From Mycobacterium sp. D16Q13 (GTDB lineage: Bacteria; Actinomycetota; Actinomycetes; Mycobacteriales; Mycobacteriaceae), in the NCBI RefSeq assembly GCF_002013375.1, contig NZ_MAEW01000003.1, positions 558,001 to 622,000 of the forward strand: DNA of 64,000 nucleotides. The letters run 5' to 3'. Under the pieces are notes generated by a model, which saw only the letters and a program-made list of their open reading frames with translations, ran no database searches and was not told the DNA's origin. Each line of letters starts with the position of its first letter. Position 1 is the stretch's first letter. This document shows positions 7,467 to 19,616 of this stretch, in pieces. Position numbers and translations under genes: made by a program.

Positions 7467-7934
7467 ATGTTCGACCGGCTTGTGGTGTGGCTCATCGCGC
7501 GTCAGCGCTGGATCTACCCGGTACTCGTCGCGTTGTGGATTGCTGCGGGCACCTACATAACCACCGCACCCAAGGTTGCACTGCCAACCCCGGAGGCCAC
7601 CCCGACCGCCCAAGCCATCAGCGCCATGTCGCTCAGTCAACCGAAGACTGTGACGTATGAGGTGTCCAGTGACGGCCGGCCTGTCACGGTGTCCTATCTC
7701 GATGAGAAGGGCCAATCCAAGCTCTTCAACGGCCCCGCTCCCTGGCGCACCAGCTTGACCACCAGCGACCTCGGATTCACGGCAGGCGTGACCGCGATAT
7801 CGACCGACACCGTCACCTGCCGCATCACCGTCGACGGCACGGTCGCCGACGAGAAAACCGACATCGGCCGCACTCCCTCCGTGAGCTGCAATCTCGTCGC
7901 ATTTCAGAAACTCGAACCACAAGGCGGTCACTGA
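7467..7934 (+). CDS. MmpS-family membrane protein
   Basis: A 155-residue protein with an N-terminal transmembrane helix (about residues 14-33) and a periplasmic beta-rich domain with VTYEVSS, two Cys residues (VTCRI and VSCNL) likely to form a disulfide, and an APWRT segment, all typical of MmpS accessory proteins. MmpS partners MmpL transporters in exporting lipids, siderophores or drugs. Its TGA overlaps the ATG of the mmpL gene (ATGA), so the two are translationally coupled. Confidence 0.9.
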   Translation: MFDRLVVWLIARQRWIYPVLVALWIAAGTYITTAPKVALPTPEATPTAQAISAMSLSQPKTVTYEVSSDGRPVTVSYLDEKGQSKLFNGPAPWRTSLTTSDLGFTAGVTAISTDTVTCRITVDGTVADEKTDIGRTPSVSCNLVAFQKLEPQGGH

Positions 7935-10732
7935 TGCACGACAGCCCTATATTCGGCCGCTTCGCCGGTGTCATCAGCAGGCATGCCGCCGTGATCATCG
8001 GGCTCTTGATGATGGTGGCCGGGGGGCTGATGGCATCGGCACCCAACCTCGAAGAACTCGCCCTCACCCACGGCAGCCCCATGATGCCGACCAACACCCA
8101 ATCCGCCGCGGCGCTTAAACACATGGCTAAGGCGTTCGGGGAGTCCGAGTCGAACAACACCGCCGCGGTCGTCGTCGTCAAGGATCAGCCATTCACCGAG
8201 GAGGACCGCCAGTTTCGTGCCCGCCTGATGAAGGAGCTGCGAGCCGACACCGTGCACGTCGAACCGGGTATGGACATGTGGTCCGATCCGCAATTCGCCA
8301 CCGCATCCGAAAGTCCGGACAAGAAGGTGGCGCTCGCACAACTGCAGCTGGCCGGGGAGATCGGCGGGCCCAAGGCCATGGAATCCGCCAAGTCCGTGCA
8401 GCACATTATCGATAACATCGCGAAGCCGCCCGGCACCACGGTCTATGCCACCGGCACAAGCCAGGCCGCCGCAGACCAGATCAACACGATGATGCGGGAC
8501 GTCGTGATCATCGGAGGGCTCTCACTGGTGCTGGTGGGCGGTCTGTTGCTTTTGGTCTACCGCTCACTGGTGGTCGCGTTCCTGCCACTGATCACCGTGG
8601 GTGTTGCCGTCGGTATCGCGACCCCGGTGACCAGCTTCCTCACCTTGGCGGGGCTGATTCCCACATCCATGATGACCAACGCGTTGATGGGTGCGCTGGC
8701 ACTGGGCGCCGGCACCGACTACTCCATCTTCTTCATCGGCCGCTATCAAGAGGGCAGGCGTGCCGGCCTCAGCGTCGACGATGCGTTCCGCGCCAGTTAC
8801 CGGGGTGTGGCGCCGGTGGTGATCGCGTCTGGGCTGACCGTCGCAGGTGCGTTGTCCTGTATGTCATTCGCGCAACTGGACATGATGAAATCCATGGGCC
8901 TACCGGGGGCCATCACGATGATCTTCACCGTGCTGTCCGCGGTGACGGTGACGCCCGGCGCACTGCTCATCGGGGCTCGTAGATTCGGGTGGTTCGAGCC
9001 CCGATCGACCATCCGATCGACTCGACTGTGGCGCCGGGTCGGTATCCGGGTGGCGCGTTGGCCCAAACCGATATTCGTCACGACATTCACCGCCTTGATC
9101 CTGCTCATGATGGTGATCCCCAGCGCCTCTTTCAATTACGACGAACTCCAGTTCATCCCCAAGGACATGCCCAGTGCGGCAGGCATGAACGCGATTCAGG
9201 AACACTTTCCCGCGGGGCAGATGAATCCCGACATGATCTTGATCCGGGCCCCGGAGGACCTGCGCACGTCTGCCAACATCGGGCTCCTGGAGAAGGCCGC
9301 ACAACAGATCACCAAGCTGGACAGCGTGGCATCGGTGCAGTGGATCACCCGGCCCACCGGCATGCCGATGGATCAAACCTCACTCATGTACAGCGTGCGG
9401 ATGGCCGGAACGATGATGTCGCAGAACAAGATTGTCATGGAACAACGGCAGCAGCGGATGCACGCCATGACCAGCGATATGAACTCGATGATGACGACGC
9501 TGCAAGGCCTGCAAGGCACCTTACGGACCGCGCAACAGGGCGCCAAGCAATTCAGTGCCGCCGCCCAGCCCATCCAGTCCAGCCTGAATCAGCTTAAGTC
9601 ACAGCTTAATTCGGCGATGGGACCCGTTCGTGAAGCAGTGCGGGCCCAACCCAACTGTGCCGCCGATCCGATGTGCGTGGGCGCGCAATCGACCCTGTCC
9701 AACTTCGAGAACATGTCGAGTGTCACCGACCAGATGCGCAGCCTCGTCAGCACTTCGGGTTCCATGACCGGGGGTTTGAGCCAGGCCGCGCGGACGATGC
9801 CGCGCATGGTTGAGTCCATGTCCTCGATGCAAGATCTGATGACCGAGACCAACGAGCAGATGACTCAGATGATGTCGCAGATGGATACCATGACCTCGCT
9901 CATGCAGGACCTCGGCCGAAGCAGCGCCGGCACCGGGGACTACTTCTACTTCCCCGCGCAGATGCTCTCGGACCCGCGATTCAAGCCGTACTTGAAGATG
10001 ATGTTCTCCGAGGACGGCACCACCACCCGCATGATCGTCATCGGCAGCGGCAGCAGCTACGGCGACGAAGGCATCCAGCGCGTCCGGGACCTGGCACGTG
10101 AGATGAAGTACGCACTCAAGGGCACTCGCCTGGAGGGCAGCGTGATCGAAATCGCCGGGCCGGCAGCGTTGATCGGCGATATGCGGATGATGCTCGACCG
10201 CGACGAGAAGCTGATCATGATCGGCTGCCTCACCGTGATCTTCACAGTGGTACTGCTCCTGCTGCGCGGGCTGGTGGCGTCGCTGATCGTTATCGGCTCG
10301 GTCTTGGTGTCCTTCGCGTCCACCCTCGGGTTGGCCCTGGTGATCTGGCAGCACGTGCTCGGCATTCAGCTGCACTGGTCGGTGCCGGTCGCGGTGTTCG
10401 CGATCCTGATATCGGTGGGCGCCGACTACAACCTGCTGGTCGCCTCGCGCTTCAAAGAAGAGATGAGCGCGGGTATCCGCACGGGTGTCGTCCGGTCCAT
10501 CGCCGGTACTGGCGGGGTGGTGACCACGGCGGGACTGGTGTTCGCGATGACGCAATTCGCCATGATGGGGTCGAGTCTGGTCAATATCGCACAGATGGGT
10601 TCGACGATCGGGTTGGGCTTGATCATCGACACCTTCGTGGTGCGCACCTTCACGGTGCCGACACTGGCGGTAATCCTCGACAAGAAGTTCTGGTGGCCGC
10701 TGCCGATGAACCAGCTGTGGCGGCGTTCCTAG
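7934..10732 (+). CDS. MmpL-family RND transporter
   Basis: A 932-residue transporter with two repeats, each of a membrane helix, a periplasmic domain and a five- to six-helix bundle. The proton-relay Asp-Tyr pairs are visible in GAGTDYSIFF (first half) and GADYNLL (second half). The second periplasmic loop has a long Met/Gln-rich coiled-coil stretch (about residues 500-660) typical of mycobacterial MmpL proteins, with two Cys residues (PNCAADPMC). With MmpS it should export a lipid or siderophore, or a drug, across the inner membrane. The substrate is not evident. It ends 4 bases into the convergent Rv0383c-like gene. Confidence 0.93.
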   Translation: MHDSPIFGRFAGVISRHAAVIIGLLMMVAGGLMASAPNLEELALTHGSPMMPTNTQSAAALKHMAKAFGESESNNTAAVVVVKDQPFTEEDRQFRARLMKELRADTVHVEPGMDMWSDPQFATASESPDKKVALAQLQLAGEIGGPKAMESAKSVQHIIDNIAKPPGTTVYATGTSQAAADQINTMMRDVVIIGGLSLVLVGGLLLLVYRSLVVAFLPLITVGVAVGIATPVTSFLTLAGLIPTSMMTNALMGALALGAGTDYSIFFIGRYQEGRRAGLSVDDAFRASYRGVAPVVIASGLTVAGALSCMSFAQLDMMKSMGLPGAITMIFTVLSAVTVTPGALLIGARRFGWFEPRSTIRSTRLWRRVGIRVARWPKPIFVTTFTALILLMMVIPSASFNYDELQFIPKDMPSAAGMNAIQEHFPAGQMNPDMILIRAPEDLRTSANIGLLEKAAQQITKLDSVASVQWITRPTGMPMDQTSLMYSVRMAGTMMSQNKIVMEQRQQRMHAMTSDMNSMMTTLQGLQGTLRTAQQGAKQFSAAAQPIQSSLNQLKSQLNSAMGPVREAVRAQPNCAADPMCVGAQSTLSNFENMSSVTDQMRSLVSTSGSMTGGLSQAARTMPRMVESMSSMQDLMTETNEQMTQMMSQMDTMTSLMQDLGRSSAGTGDYFYFPAQMLSDPRFKPYLKMMFSEDGTTTRMIVIGSGSSYGDEGIQRVRDLAREMKYALKGTRLEGSVIEIAGPAALIGDMRMMLDRDEKLIMIGCLTVIFTVVLLLLRGLVASLIVIGSVLVSFASTLGLALVIWQHVLGIQLHWSVPVAVFAILISVGADYNLLVASRFKEEMSAGIRTGVVRSIAGTGGVVTTAGLVFAMTQFAMMGSSLVNIAQMGSTIGLGLIIDTFVVRTFTVPTLAVILDKKFWWPLPMNQLWRRS

Positions 10733-11463
10733 CGACTGTGCGGCGGGACGCCCTGACCCACGGGAGCGGGCTGCCGGTCTCCGGCGGGGGCGGAACTGCT
10801 GCCGACGGGCCGGCTGGGGCGTTCCGCGGCCTGGATGGGCGACGGCGCCGACTCCCCGGACGGGGGCAGCACCCGCAGCAGGTCGTTGAACTGGCGGACG
10901 GCCTTGAGGCCCTCGTCCCACTGCTCACGGTTGCTGTTGATCGGCAGCGCGGCCAGCGTCCAGTGTTGTTCGTTCCACAACACCTCCGCCGTCTCGGTCG
11001 CGGTATGGGCGAAGGTGACCATGCGCCGGTCACAGGCCCGACGGGCGGCATCCAAGTTGGTGGAGTACACCATGCGCGGGCCGATGGCACCCAGCAGCCA
11101 GATATCTGATTCGCGGGGTTCCTGCATGACCTTGAGCCGCAGGTCCACCATGACATTGGTGCCCACCTTGCGGTGCAGCGCGATGATGGTCGCGACATCT
11201 TCCAGGTCGAAGACGTAGACGGCCTCGCCGCGGATCTGACCGAGCACCACGTTGGCGGCCGCGGCCGACCCCGCACTCGACATCACGCCGCGGTTCCAGC
11301 GCTTGACGATCTCTTTGTCCTGCGACATGTAGTCGAAGCCGTGAGATCGCGCCCAGGCCTTCCGGCGGTGTCCGCGGCTACGGCGGCGGCCGATATCGAC
11401 GTACAGCAGCACGCCCGCACAGACGAAGCAAAGTGCGGACAGCGTGAACCAAAGTAGAGCCAT
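10729..11463 (-). CDS. Conserved membrane-anchored protein, Rv0383c-like
   Basis: A 244-residue protein of unknown function. One N-terminal transmembrane helix (about residues 3-25) is followed by basic residues (RRRSRGHRRKAW), suggesting an N-out anchor and a cytoplasmic domain. The C-terminal 45 residues are Pro/Ser-rich and probably disordered. It sits immediately downstream of clpB on the same strand, as Rv0383c does in M. tuberculosis, 168 bases away. No catalytic motif is recognised. Confidence 0.8.
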   Translation of the reverse strand: MALLWFTLSALCFVCAGVLLYVDIGRRRSRGHRRKAWARSHGFDYMSQDKEIVKRWNRGVMSSAGSAAAANVVLGQIRGEAVYVFDLEDVATIIALHRKVGTNVMVDLRLKVMQEPRESDIWLLGAIGPRMVYSTNLDAARRACDRRMVTFAHTATETAEVLWNEQHWTLAALPINSNREQWDEGLKAVRQFNDLLRVLPPSGESAPSPIQAAERPSRPVGSSSAPAGDRQPAPVGQGVPPHSR

Positions 11464-11631
11464 CCGCGACAGCCTAACCGGTACCGGCCCAACTACCGCG
11501 CGGTGCGCTCGGATCGTGACCGAGAGTTACCGGTCCGTGATGGGCGAAACAGCACCGCGAGCGTGCCCTCACTGCGGGATATCAGCCGAAATCTCGCGGC
11601 GGAGGCACACTCGCGGTTACCTGCTGAAGCG

Positions 11632-14178
<2,547 letters not shown>

Positions 14179-14231
14179 AACACCTCCGTTGGTTGAGAGA
14201 AATGCTTGTCAGTAGTTCTAACGCCGTCAAC

Positions 14232-14252
14232 CTTGAGTCTGTTCCGCTCAAC
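14232..14252 (-). promoter_or_regulatory. HAIR-like HspR operator upstream of clpB
   Basis: CTTGAGT, 7 bases, GCTCAAC. The HAIR consensus is CTTGAGT-N7-ACTCAAG; the left half is perfect and the right half matches at 5 of 7. A further TTGAG follows at 14254-14258. The HspR gene itself is in this window at 17999-18391. Confidence 0.75.
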
Positions 14253-14319
14253 TTTGAGAATTTTCGCGGTGCCGTGTCTAGCTCATCACACCTACCGGCG
14301 CTCGGAACTAAATCCGGAA

Positions 14320-15237
14320 TCACACGCGGTGGCCGCGACCCTCGAGAAGCTCGCCGACGCGCGACAACACCGGAAGAGCCCCGCCGCGCAGAATCGATCG
14401 GAGCTGGCGATTGAGCGGGGACTGCGGGTCGAATCCGCTCAGCGTGAACCACAGCTGGGTGCCGCCGATCCGGGGAATCAGCCGCCACGTCATGCGCAGA
14501 GCGGTGATTCCCCCCAGGATCGGAATCGTGAAGGTGGACGTGATGAGCTCGGGCTCACGCACCTCCAGGAACTCCATGTCGACCCTCCCGGCGAATCCGA
14601 GAAGCGGAATCGGATAGGTGGTTATCGACAGCCGCCCACCAGTTTCCACGGACGCCAGATCGTGGTCGTTCACCAGGTCGCCAACGAACTCCTTCGAGGT
14701 GATGACCTGCCACACGGTGCGCGATGAGTAGCGGTAGAACTCGCCCAGGCTGAATGTCGTCGCATCATCGGGCGGGGGATCGCCACCCGGCTCCGGAACA
14801 CTCAAGAGCTCTTCGATGCGCGACATGACCAATGCCCAGATATCGCGAACGAGAACGCGCAACCGCCCATGAGCTGGATTGGCGAGGTCAAATCCATCAT
14901 GCACAACCAGTAATCGCGTCCCGCCAGGCTCCGGATGGAGCGTCCATGTGACACGCAAATCCCAGGAGTCCTCCGGCGTGGTGAATCGATAGACCAAGCG
15001 CTCGCCTGGCGCGACGTCAGTGAACTCGCACTCCCCGCGCCCGCCGAAGTTCACCTCCGGCATCGGGAAAGTGGTGAACGCGAAGGACTTACCAACCGCC
15101 ACCGAGTCCTCACCGAGGTCGGTAGTCCAATCGGAGATAGAGGCGGCCGATGTGATGGCACGCCACACCTGATCGGCCGGATACGCGAAGAACTGCCCAA
15201 CCGTCACCGATGTCAGGTCATCCCGCGACGCGGTCAT
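14320..15237 (-). CDS. Two-domain SRPBCC (START/Bet v1-like) protein
   Basis: About 305 residues made of two tandem SRPBCC domains. Each opens with a GxFFAYPADQVW- or GEFYRYSSRTVW-type strand and ends in the long C-terminal helix (SRIEELL and SRVGELLEG). Such domains bind hydrophobic ligands in a deep cavity; AHSA1-type members may also interact with Hsp90-like chaperones. The ligand is unknown. The frame starts at GTG 15255; I prefer ATG 15237 because CAGGGGT precedes it. It is first of three adjacent SRPBCC genes on this strand and lies between them and clpB. Confidence 0.78.
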   Translation of the reverse strand: MTASRDDLTSVTVGQFFAYPADQVWRAITSAASISDWTTDLGEDSVAVGKSFAFTTFPMPEVNFGGRGECEFTDVAPGERLVYRFTTPEDSWDLRVTWTLHPEPGGTRLLVVHDGFDLANPAHGRLRVLVRDIWALVMSRIEELLSVPEPGGDPPPDDATTFSLGEFYRYSSRTVWQVITSKEFVGDLVNDHDLASVETGGRLSITTYPIPLLGFAGRVDMEFLEVREPELITSTFTIPILGGITALRMTWRLIPRIGGTQLWFTLSGFDPQSPLNRQLRSILRGGALPVLSRVGELLEGRGHRV

Positions 15238-15276
15238 ACCCCTGAGATACCGCACATACGTGATCTGTGTGGGCGA

Positions 15277-15813
15277 TCAGGCGGATACATCGGTGACCAG
15301 ACAATGCGGAGGCCAGTCCCGGCGAGACGGCGCACTATCGATACATCGCCCAAGCTTGCCCATCGTCCCGGGCCAACCGCGCTCGGAGATCGTCCGATAG
15401 ACACGCGAGGCGGAATCGCTCATATCGAATCCCTCGTGACGCAGCGTGACCATGGTTCCGCCCGGAACCTCGTGGAGGGTCCACGTCACCGTCCACACCG
15501 TCTGCCGCGACGACTTCATATCCCACCAGCGGATCGACAGCACTCTATTCGGGGTAGCCGCGAGGACCTCACACGACAACGCGCCCGAGAAGTCGGCCAT
15601 GGGCAAGGGAAAGGCGCGGAAACGGAACCGGGTCCCCACCTGCGGCCGAAAACCCGTCGGGTCCATCAGCCATTCCTCCATGGCGTCAGGACACGCCATC
15701 ACGCCCCACACGCGCGCGGGCGGATGCGGATAGAACTGATCCAGGATGATGGTGGCGATGTCGTTCGCGTCGTCGGGCACAGCACTCTCCAGATTGATGG
15801 GGTTACCTTTCAT
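15277..15813 (-). CDS. SRPBCC-family protein
   Basis: A 178-residue single SRPBCC domain. The opening FYPHPPARVWGVMACPDAM segment, the CEVLAATPNRVLSIRWWD strand and the PGGTMVTLRHEGF strand match the fold. It is clearly paralogous to the next gene upstream (FYPHSPGRVWGV, CEVLVATPNEMLAISWWD). Ligand and role are unknown. Confidence 0.78.
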   Translation of the reverse strand: MKGNPINLESAVPDDANDIATIILDQFYPHPPARVWGVMACPDAMEEWLMDPTGFRPQVGTRFRFRAFPLPMADFSGALSCEVLAATPNRVLSIRWWDMKSSRQTVWTVTWTLHEVPGGTMVTLRHEGFDMSDSASRVYRTISERGWPGTMGKLGRCIDSAPSRRDWPPHCLVTDVSA

Positions 15814-15850
15814 ACCCCATTAATCTGGGTCACCGCCGTGTTCTCATCTG

Positions 15851-16423
15851 TTAGCCAGGCAAACTCGACCCAGAGGAGGGTTCGATGGTGTCGTCATCGG
15901 TAGAGATAGCCGCTGCACGATCGATAAGACGCCCGAGCTTGGTCATCGCAGTCGGCCAGAATCGATCGGAGAGGGCAGCCATCCGGCGCACAGCAGGGTC
16001 ATCGCTACTGAATGCCGGCCGGCTCAAGACCACCCTGGTTCCGTTCGGCACCGCGCCCAGAGTCCATGTGGTTCGCCAGGCCACCGGGGCGGGAAGTTTC
16101 GTATCCCACCAGGAAATCGCCAGCATTTCGTTTGGCGTAGCCACCAAGACTTCGCAGGCGATGTTCCCCGAATAGTTGGCAATCGGCACGGGAAGATCCG
16201 CGAGCCGGTACCGCGTACCCGCCACCGGATGGAACCCGACCTGTTCGACAAACCAATCCCCCATGACATCGGGGTCGACCAGAACACCCCACACTCGGCC
16301 GGGAGAGTGTGGGTAGAAGAAATCGGCGACAACATCGGCCGGATCGTGTAAATCGCCCACAGCGCACACTCCATCGTCGGTGGTGACACCTTTGTACTCC
16401 GCGAAACTGGCAAGCGCCGACAT
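15851..16423 (-). CDS. SRPBCC-family protein
   Basis: A 190-residue SRPBCC domain, close paralogue of the preceding gene, with matching FYPHSPGRVWGV and ISWWDTK motifs and a C-terminal amphipathic helix (AMTKLGRLIDRA). It is the first gene of the leftward SRPBCC run and faces a 424-bp non-coding region. It may be the promoter-proximal gene of a three-gene unit. Confidence 0.78.
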   Translation of the reverse strand: MSALASFAEYKGVTTDDGVCAVGDLHDPADVVADFFYPHSPGRVWGVLVDPDVMGDWFVEQVGFHPVAGTRYRLADLPVPIANYSGNIACEVLVATPNEMLAISWWDTKLPAPVAWRTTWTLGAVPNGTRVVLSRPAFSSDDPAVRRMAALSDRFWPTAMTKLGRLIDRAAAISTDDDTIEPSSGSSLPG

Positions 16424-16847
16424 TGAGACGATTAGCTAAGCAAACCTCTTCGGAAACAGGTCCAGCCGGGGTAATCCTGATCTGCCAGGCGGCGCCTGGC
16501 AGCACGGCCCGCACTCGACGGAGTGCGAGCAGTGTGCGGTCGGGCGGGTTGGCGGTGTATCGGAGCTGGTCTAGCTCCGCATGAGATGCCGAGTTAGGTG
16601 CCGACACGAATTTCGTGATTCCCCCTACACCGGCGACCGTAGATACTGGCAAACACCGTGCTGTGCGCATCACCGGTCTTGTAGTCGCTAAACCGGGACG
16701 GAAGGGCACTACCCAGCACACGAATGCGTCGCCGCCGAACTGGCCCCTTCGCGATCTGAGCTCACGCAGTCCCAGACGGGCCGGGAACTTCCCTCCTAGA
16801 CTGGCGGGTCGGTAGGCAGGACCCCGGAAAGGTGAGGCAACGAGCTC
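16424..16847. other. 424-bp non-coding region rich in inverted repeats
   Basis: No convincing gene: the short frames here lack ribosome binding sites and familiar products. The stretch separates the divergent SRPBCC and flavohaemoglobin genes and contains at least four perfect short inverted repeats between 16482 and 16617. Promoters for both genes must lie here but no clear -10/-35 pair was recognised. Confidence 0.6.
16482..16617. repeat. Four consecutive perfect inverted repeats (structured RNA or operator candidate)
   Basis: 16482-16502: CTGCCAGGC, GGC, GCCTGGCAG (9-bp arms). 16510-16527: CGCACTC, GACG, GAGTGCG (7-bp arms). 16561-16579: CGGAGCT, GGTCT, AGCTCCG (7-bp arms). 16605-16617: CACGAA, T, TTCGTG (6-bp arms). 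All four are perfect and are packed into 136 bases of non-coding DNA. Confidence 0.6.
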
Positions 16848-18002
16848 GTGGGGCTTGAGGACGTCGAAGCGCTGCACGACTTGGTCGGCGGAGTCGAGCT
16901 ATCGGGGGACAAACTTGTCAGAAGCTTCTATAGCCGCTGGTTCGCCATCGACCCCTCCGTCGGCGATCTCTTCCCCGCCGACATGTCATCGCAACGCGAG
17001 CATTTCCGTCAGGCACTGCAGTTCGTGCTCTGGGAGATGGCGGCGTACCGCACCGAGGGCCTGGTCAATTTCCTGGCCCAGCTAGGTCGCGATCATCGGA
17101 AGTTCGGGGCCACCGACAGCCAGTACGGCACCATGCGGCAGGCCCTGCTCGACACCACACGTGAGGTGCTGCAACCGATTTGGGATCAACGGATGGAGGC
17201 CACCGCCACCGAGGTCTACACGGTGATGATCGAGGTGATGCGCAGCGCAGCGGCCTCCGATAGTGGCCAGCCTTGGTGGGACGGGAAAGTCATCGAATAC
17301 CACCGAACCTCAAGAGATCTCGCCTTGATCCGGCTGAAGCTCAACGCGCCGATGAACTACCACTGCGGGCAGTACGTTCATGTGCAGGTGCCGCAGAGCC
17401 CGCGGAACTGGCGCTATCTCAGCTTGGCGATTCCACCGGATCCCGAGGGCTACATCGAATTTCACGTCAAGGCGGTACCCGGCGGCCTCGTCAGCGGCGA
17501 TATGGTCAACAAGACCAAGGTGGGCGACACCTGGCGGATCTCGCCTCCGCTCGGCGCGCTGTCAGTGAACCGCGACGGTGGAGACGTACTGATGGTGGCG
17601 GGCAGCACCGGTATCGCACCGCTGCGGTGCCTCATCATGGAGCTGTCCCAATGGGCCGAGAATCCACGGGTCCACCTGTTCTATGGGGCACGCTATCCGC
17701 AGGAACTCTATGACCTGTGGACTCTGTGGCACATCGCCTCGATGAATCCGTGGCTGTCGGTCACACCGGTCACCGAGTACCCACGAAACCCGGACTGGGC
17801 CAATGAATACCACGATCCGACGCCGCCCCGCGGCCTCCATGTCCGGCAGACAGGGCTGCTCTCCGAGGTAGTGACCGCCTACGGGGGTTGGGGTGATCGC
17901 CAGATTCTGCTCGGCGGCTCGGCATCGATGATCCAGGCCACCAAGGAGGCCCTGGTCTCAAAAGGGGCCGACGCCTCCAGAATTCAGCACGACCCGGTCT
18001 AG
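16848..18002 (+). CDS. Flavohaemoglobin-type protein (globin plus FAD/NAD reductase), Rv0385-like
   Basis: A 384-residue protein. Residues 1-135 form a globin domain with a plausible proximal His in RDHRKFG; the rest is a ferredoxin-reductase module with FAD-binding RYLSLAIPP and NAD(P)-binding VLMVAGSTGIAPLRC. It matches Rv0385, a type II flavohaemoglobin. Classical flavohaemoglobins oxidise nitric oxide to nitrate, whereas the mycobacterial type II proteins have been linked to D-lactate oxidation. The substrate here is not settled by sequence. GTG 16848 is preceded by AAAGGTGAGG. It ends 4 bases inside the convergent hspR gene. Confidence 0.85.
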   Translation: MGLEDVEALHDLVGGVELSGDKLVRSFYSRWFAIDPSVGDLFPADMSSQREHFRQALQFVLWEMAAYRTEGLVNFLAQLGRDHRKFGATDSQYGTMRQALLDTTREVLQPIWDQRMEATATEVYTVMIEVMRSAAASDSGQPWWDGKVIEYHRTSRDLALIRLKLNAPMNYHCGQYVHVQVPQSPRNWRYLSLAIPPDPEGYIEFHVKAVPGGLVSGDMVNKTKVGDTWRISPPLGALSVNRDGGDVLMVAGSTGIAPLRCLIMELSQWAENPRVHLFYGARYPQELYDLWTLWHIASMNPWLSVTPVTEYPRNPDWANEYHDPTPPRGLHVRQTGLLSEVVTAYGGWGDRQILLGGSASMIQATKEALVSKGADASRIQHDPV

Positions 18003-18391
18003 CGTTGCTGACGCGGCTGCCAGACGACGACAGCGGTGCTCTTGGGGATGATCGCGACCTCGCGACCCGATGTCGCCGCGCGCAGCTGGGCTACCTCGGC
18101 CGCCAATTCGGACACCTTGGCCTGCAACGCCTCAACCTGGTTGGTCAGTTCGATAACCCGTTTGATACCAGCAAGATTGACGCCCTCGTCCTGCGACAGT
18201 CGCTGCACTTCGCGCAGCAGATCCACGTCACGCTGCGAGTAGCGCCGCCCTCCGCCACTCGTGCGTTCGGGGCTGACCAGCCCAAGCCGGTCGTAGGTGC
18301 GCAGGGTCTGCGCGTGCATTCCGGCGAGCTCGGCGGCCACCGAGATCAGGAAGGTGCGAGCGCCGCGCTCAGGCTGGCGGCGGGGCGTCAT
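17999..18391 (-). CDS. hspR: Heat-shock repressor HspR (MerR family)
   Basis: A 130-residue MerR-type regulator that represses the dnaK operon and clpB through HAIR operators and is thought to be helped by DnaK. The N-terminal helix-turn-helix ([20 protein letters not shown]) is followed by the [18 protein letters not shown] wing and a coiled-coil dimerisation helix ([18 protein letters not shown]). Its ATG overlaps the dnaJ stop (ATGA), making it the last gene of the dnaK-grpE-dnaJ-hspR operon, a feedback arrangement. Confidence 0.95.
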   Translation of the reverse strand: MTPRRQPERGARTFLISVAAELAGMHAQTLRTYDRLGLVSPERTSGGGRRYSQRDVDLLREVQRLSQDEGVNLAGIKRVIELTNQVEALQAKVSELAAEVAQLRAATSGREVAIIPKSTAVVVWQPRQQR

Positions 18392-19572
18392 CGCGCACCC
18401 GCCCAGCCAGCCCGCGGATCGAATCCACTCGCCTTTTCGGCCACCTGGTAGCGCTGCAATGCCTCCAGCGCACTGTCCTCCAGCTTCGAGGGCACCGCGA
18501 CCTTGACGGTGACCAGCAGATCGCCGTTACCGCCCGCCCGCTTCGGGATACCGCGCCCACGCACCCGCAGGATGCGCCCGTCGGACGTGCCCGCAGGCAC
18601 CTTCACCCCGACACGGCCCTCCAATGTCGGCACGGAAACCGTCGCGCCCAAAGCCAATTCGGTGAAACTCACCGGAACGGTGAGAGTCAAATCGTCCCCG
18701 TCGCGGCTGAAGACCTTGTCGGGCCGCACATGTACGGTCACATACAGGTCGCCGGAAGGAGCGCCGCGCAGACCGGCCTCACCCTGCCCGGCCAGCCGAA
18801 TACGTTGCCCGTCGTCGACTCCCGGCGGAATCCGCACGGTGATGGTGCGGGTTCGGGTGGTCACCCCGGTGCCCTCGCAGTCCGTGCAGGGGTTCTCGAT
18901 GATCGAGCCTGTACCGCGGCAATCGGTGCAGGGTTCGGAGAATCCGAAGGCGCCCTGGTTGCGATTGATGACCCCGCTGCCGTTGCACGCACCGCAGACC
19001 TTCGGGCTGGTGCCGGGGCGAGCTCCGCTGCCGTGGCAGGTGGTGCATGGCGCCGGACTGGTGAGCCGCAGCGGAACCGACACACCCTTGGAGGCCTCGA
19101 CGAAGTCGAGCTGCGTTTCGGTCTCCAGATCGTTTCCGCGGCGCGGACGGCTGGCGCGCGGCTGCGCGCGCTGCCCGAACAGTCCACCGAACAAGTCGCC
19201 GATGCCGCCTCCACCGGAGGTGTCGGCATTGCCGAAGAGGTCGTTCAGGTTGAACTCGGCGCTGTTACTGCCACCGCCAAAGCCACCGCCGCCGCCAAAT
19301 CCGTTGTCGCCAAATCGCCGTCCGAAACCGCCACCGGCGAAGAGCCGACGGGTCTCGTCGTACTCCTTGCGCTTGGCCGTATCCGACAGCACATCCTTGG
19401 CCTCGCTGACGGCCTTGTAGCGATCTTCGGCGGCCTGGTTGCCCGGGTTGCGGTCCGGGTGATTTTCGGCCAGCAGCTTGCGCGCGGCCTTCTTGATCTC
19501 GTCTTGGGTCGCGGTGGAGGAGACGCCGAGCTCCTTGTAGAAGTCCTTCTCGACCCATTCACGTTGCGTCAC
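18388..19572 (-). CDS. dnaJ: Chaperone DnaJ (DnaJ1)
   Basis: A 394-residue Hsp40 that stimulates DnaK ATPase and delivers substrates. J domain with the HPD motif (ENHPDRNPG) at about residues 37-45, a Gly/Phe-rich linker ([12 protein letters not shown]), four CxxCxGxG zinc motifs ([32 protein letters not shown]), then the C-terminal substrate domain. GTG start, 44 bases after grpE. Confidence 0.96.
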   Translation of the reverse strand: MTQREWVEKDFYKELGVSSTATQDEIKKAARKLLAENHPDRNPGNQAAEDRYKAVSEAKDVLSDTAKRKEYDETRRLFAGGGFGRRFGDNGFGGGGGFGGGSNSAEFNLNDLFGNADTSGGGGIGDLFGGLFGQRAQPRASRPRRGNDLETETQLDFVEASKGVSVPLRLTSPAPCTTCHGSGARPGTSPKVCGACNGSGVINRNQGAFGFSEPCTDCRGTGSIIENPCTDCEGTGVTTRTRTITVRIPPGVDDGQRIRLAGQGEAGLRGAPSGDLYVTVHVRPDKVFSRDGDDLTLTVPVSFTELALGATVSVPTLEGRVGVKVPAGTSDGRILRVRGRGIPKRAGGNGDLLVTVKVAVPSKLEDSALEALQRYQVAEKASGFDPRAGWAGAR

Positions 19573-19616
19573 CCGACATCACCTCCTTCGCGTCCATCGG
19601 TCGTGCTGTGCAGTTC

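Noticed and set aside
9599..10921. 440-codon open frame antisense to mmpL
   Set aside because: Covers the MmpL C-terminus and the end of the Rv0383c-like gene; His/Arg/Gln-rich nonsense-like translation.
16615..16815. 66-codon frame upstream of the flavohaemoglobin gene
   Set aside because: No ribosome binding site, Arg/Pro-rich translation and no recognisable family.
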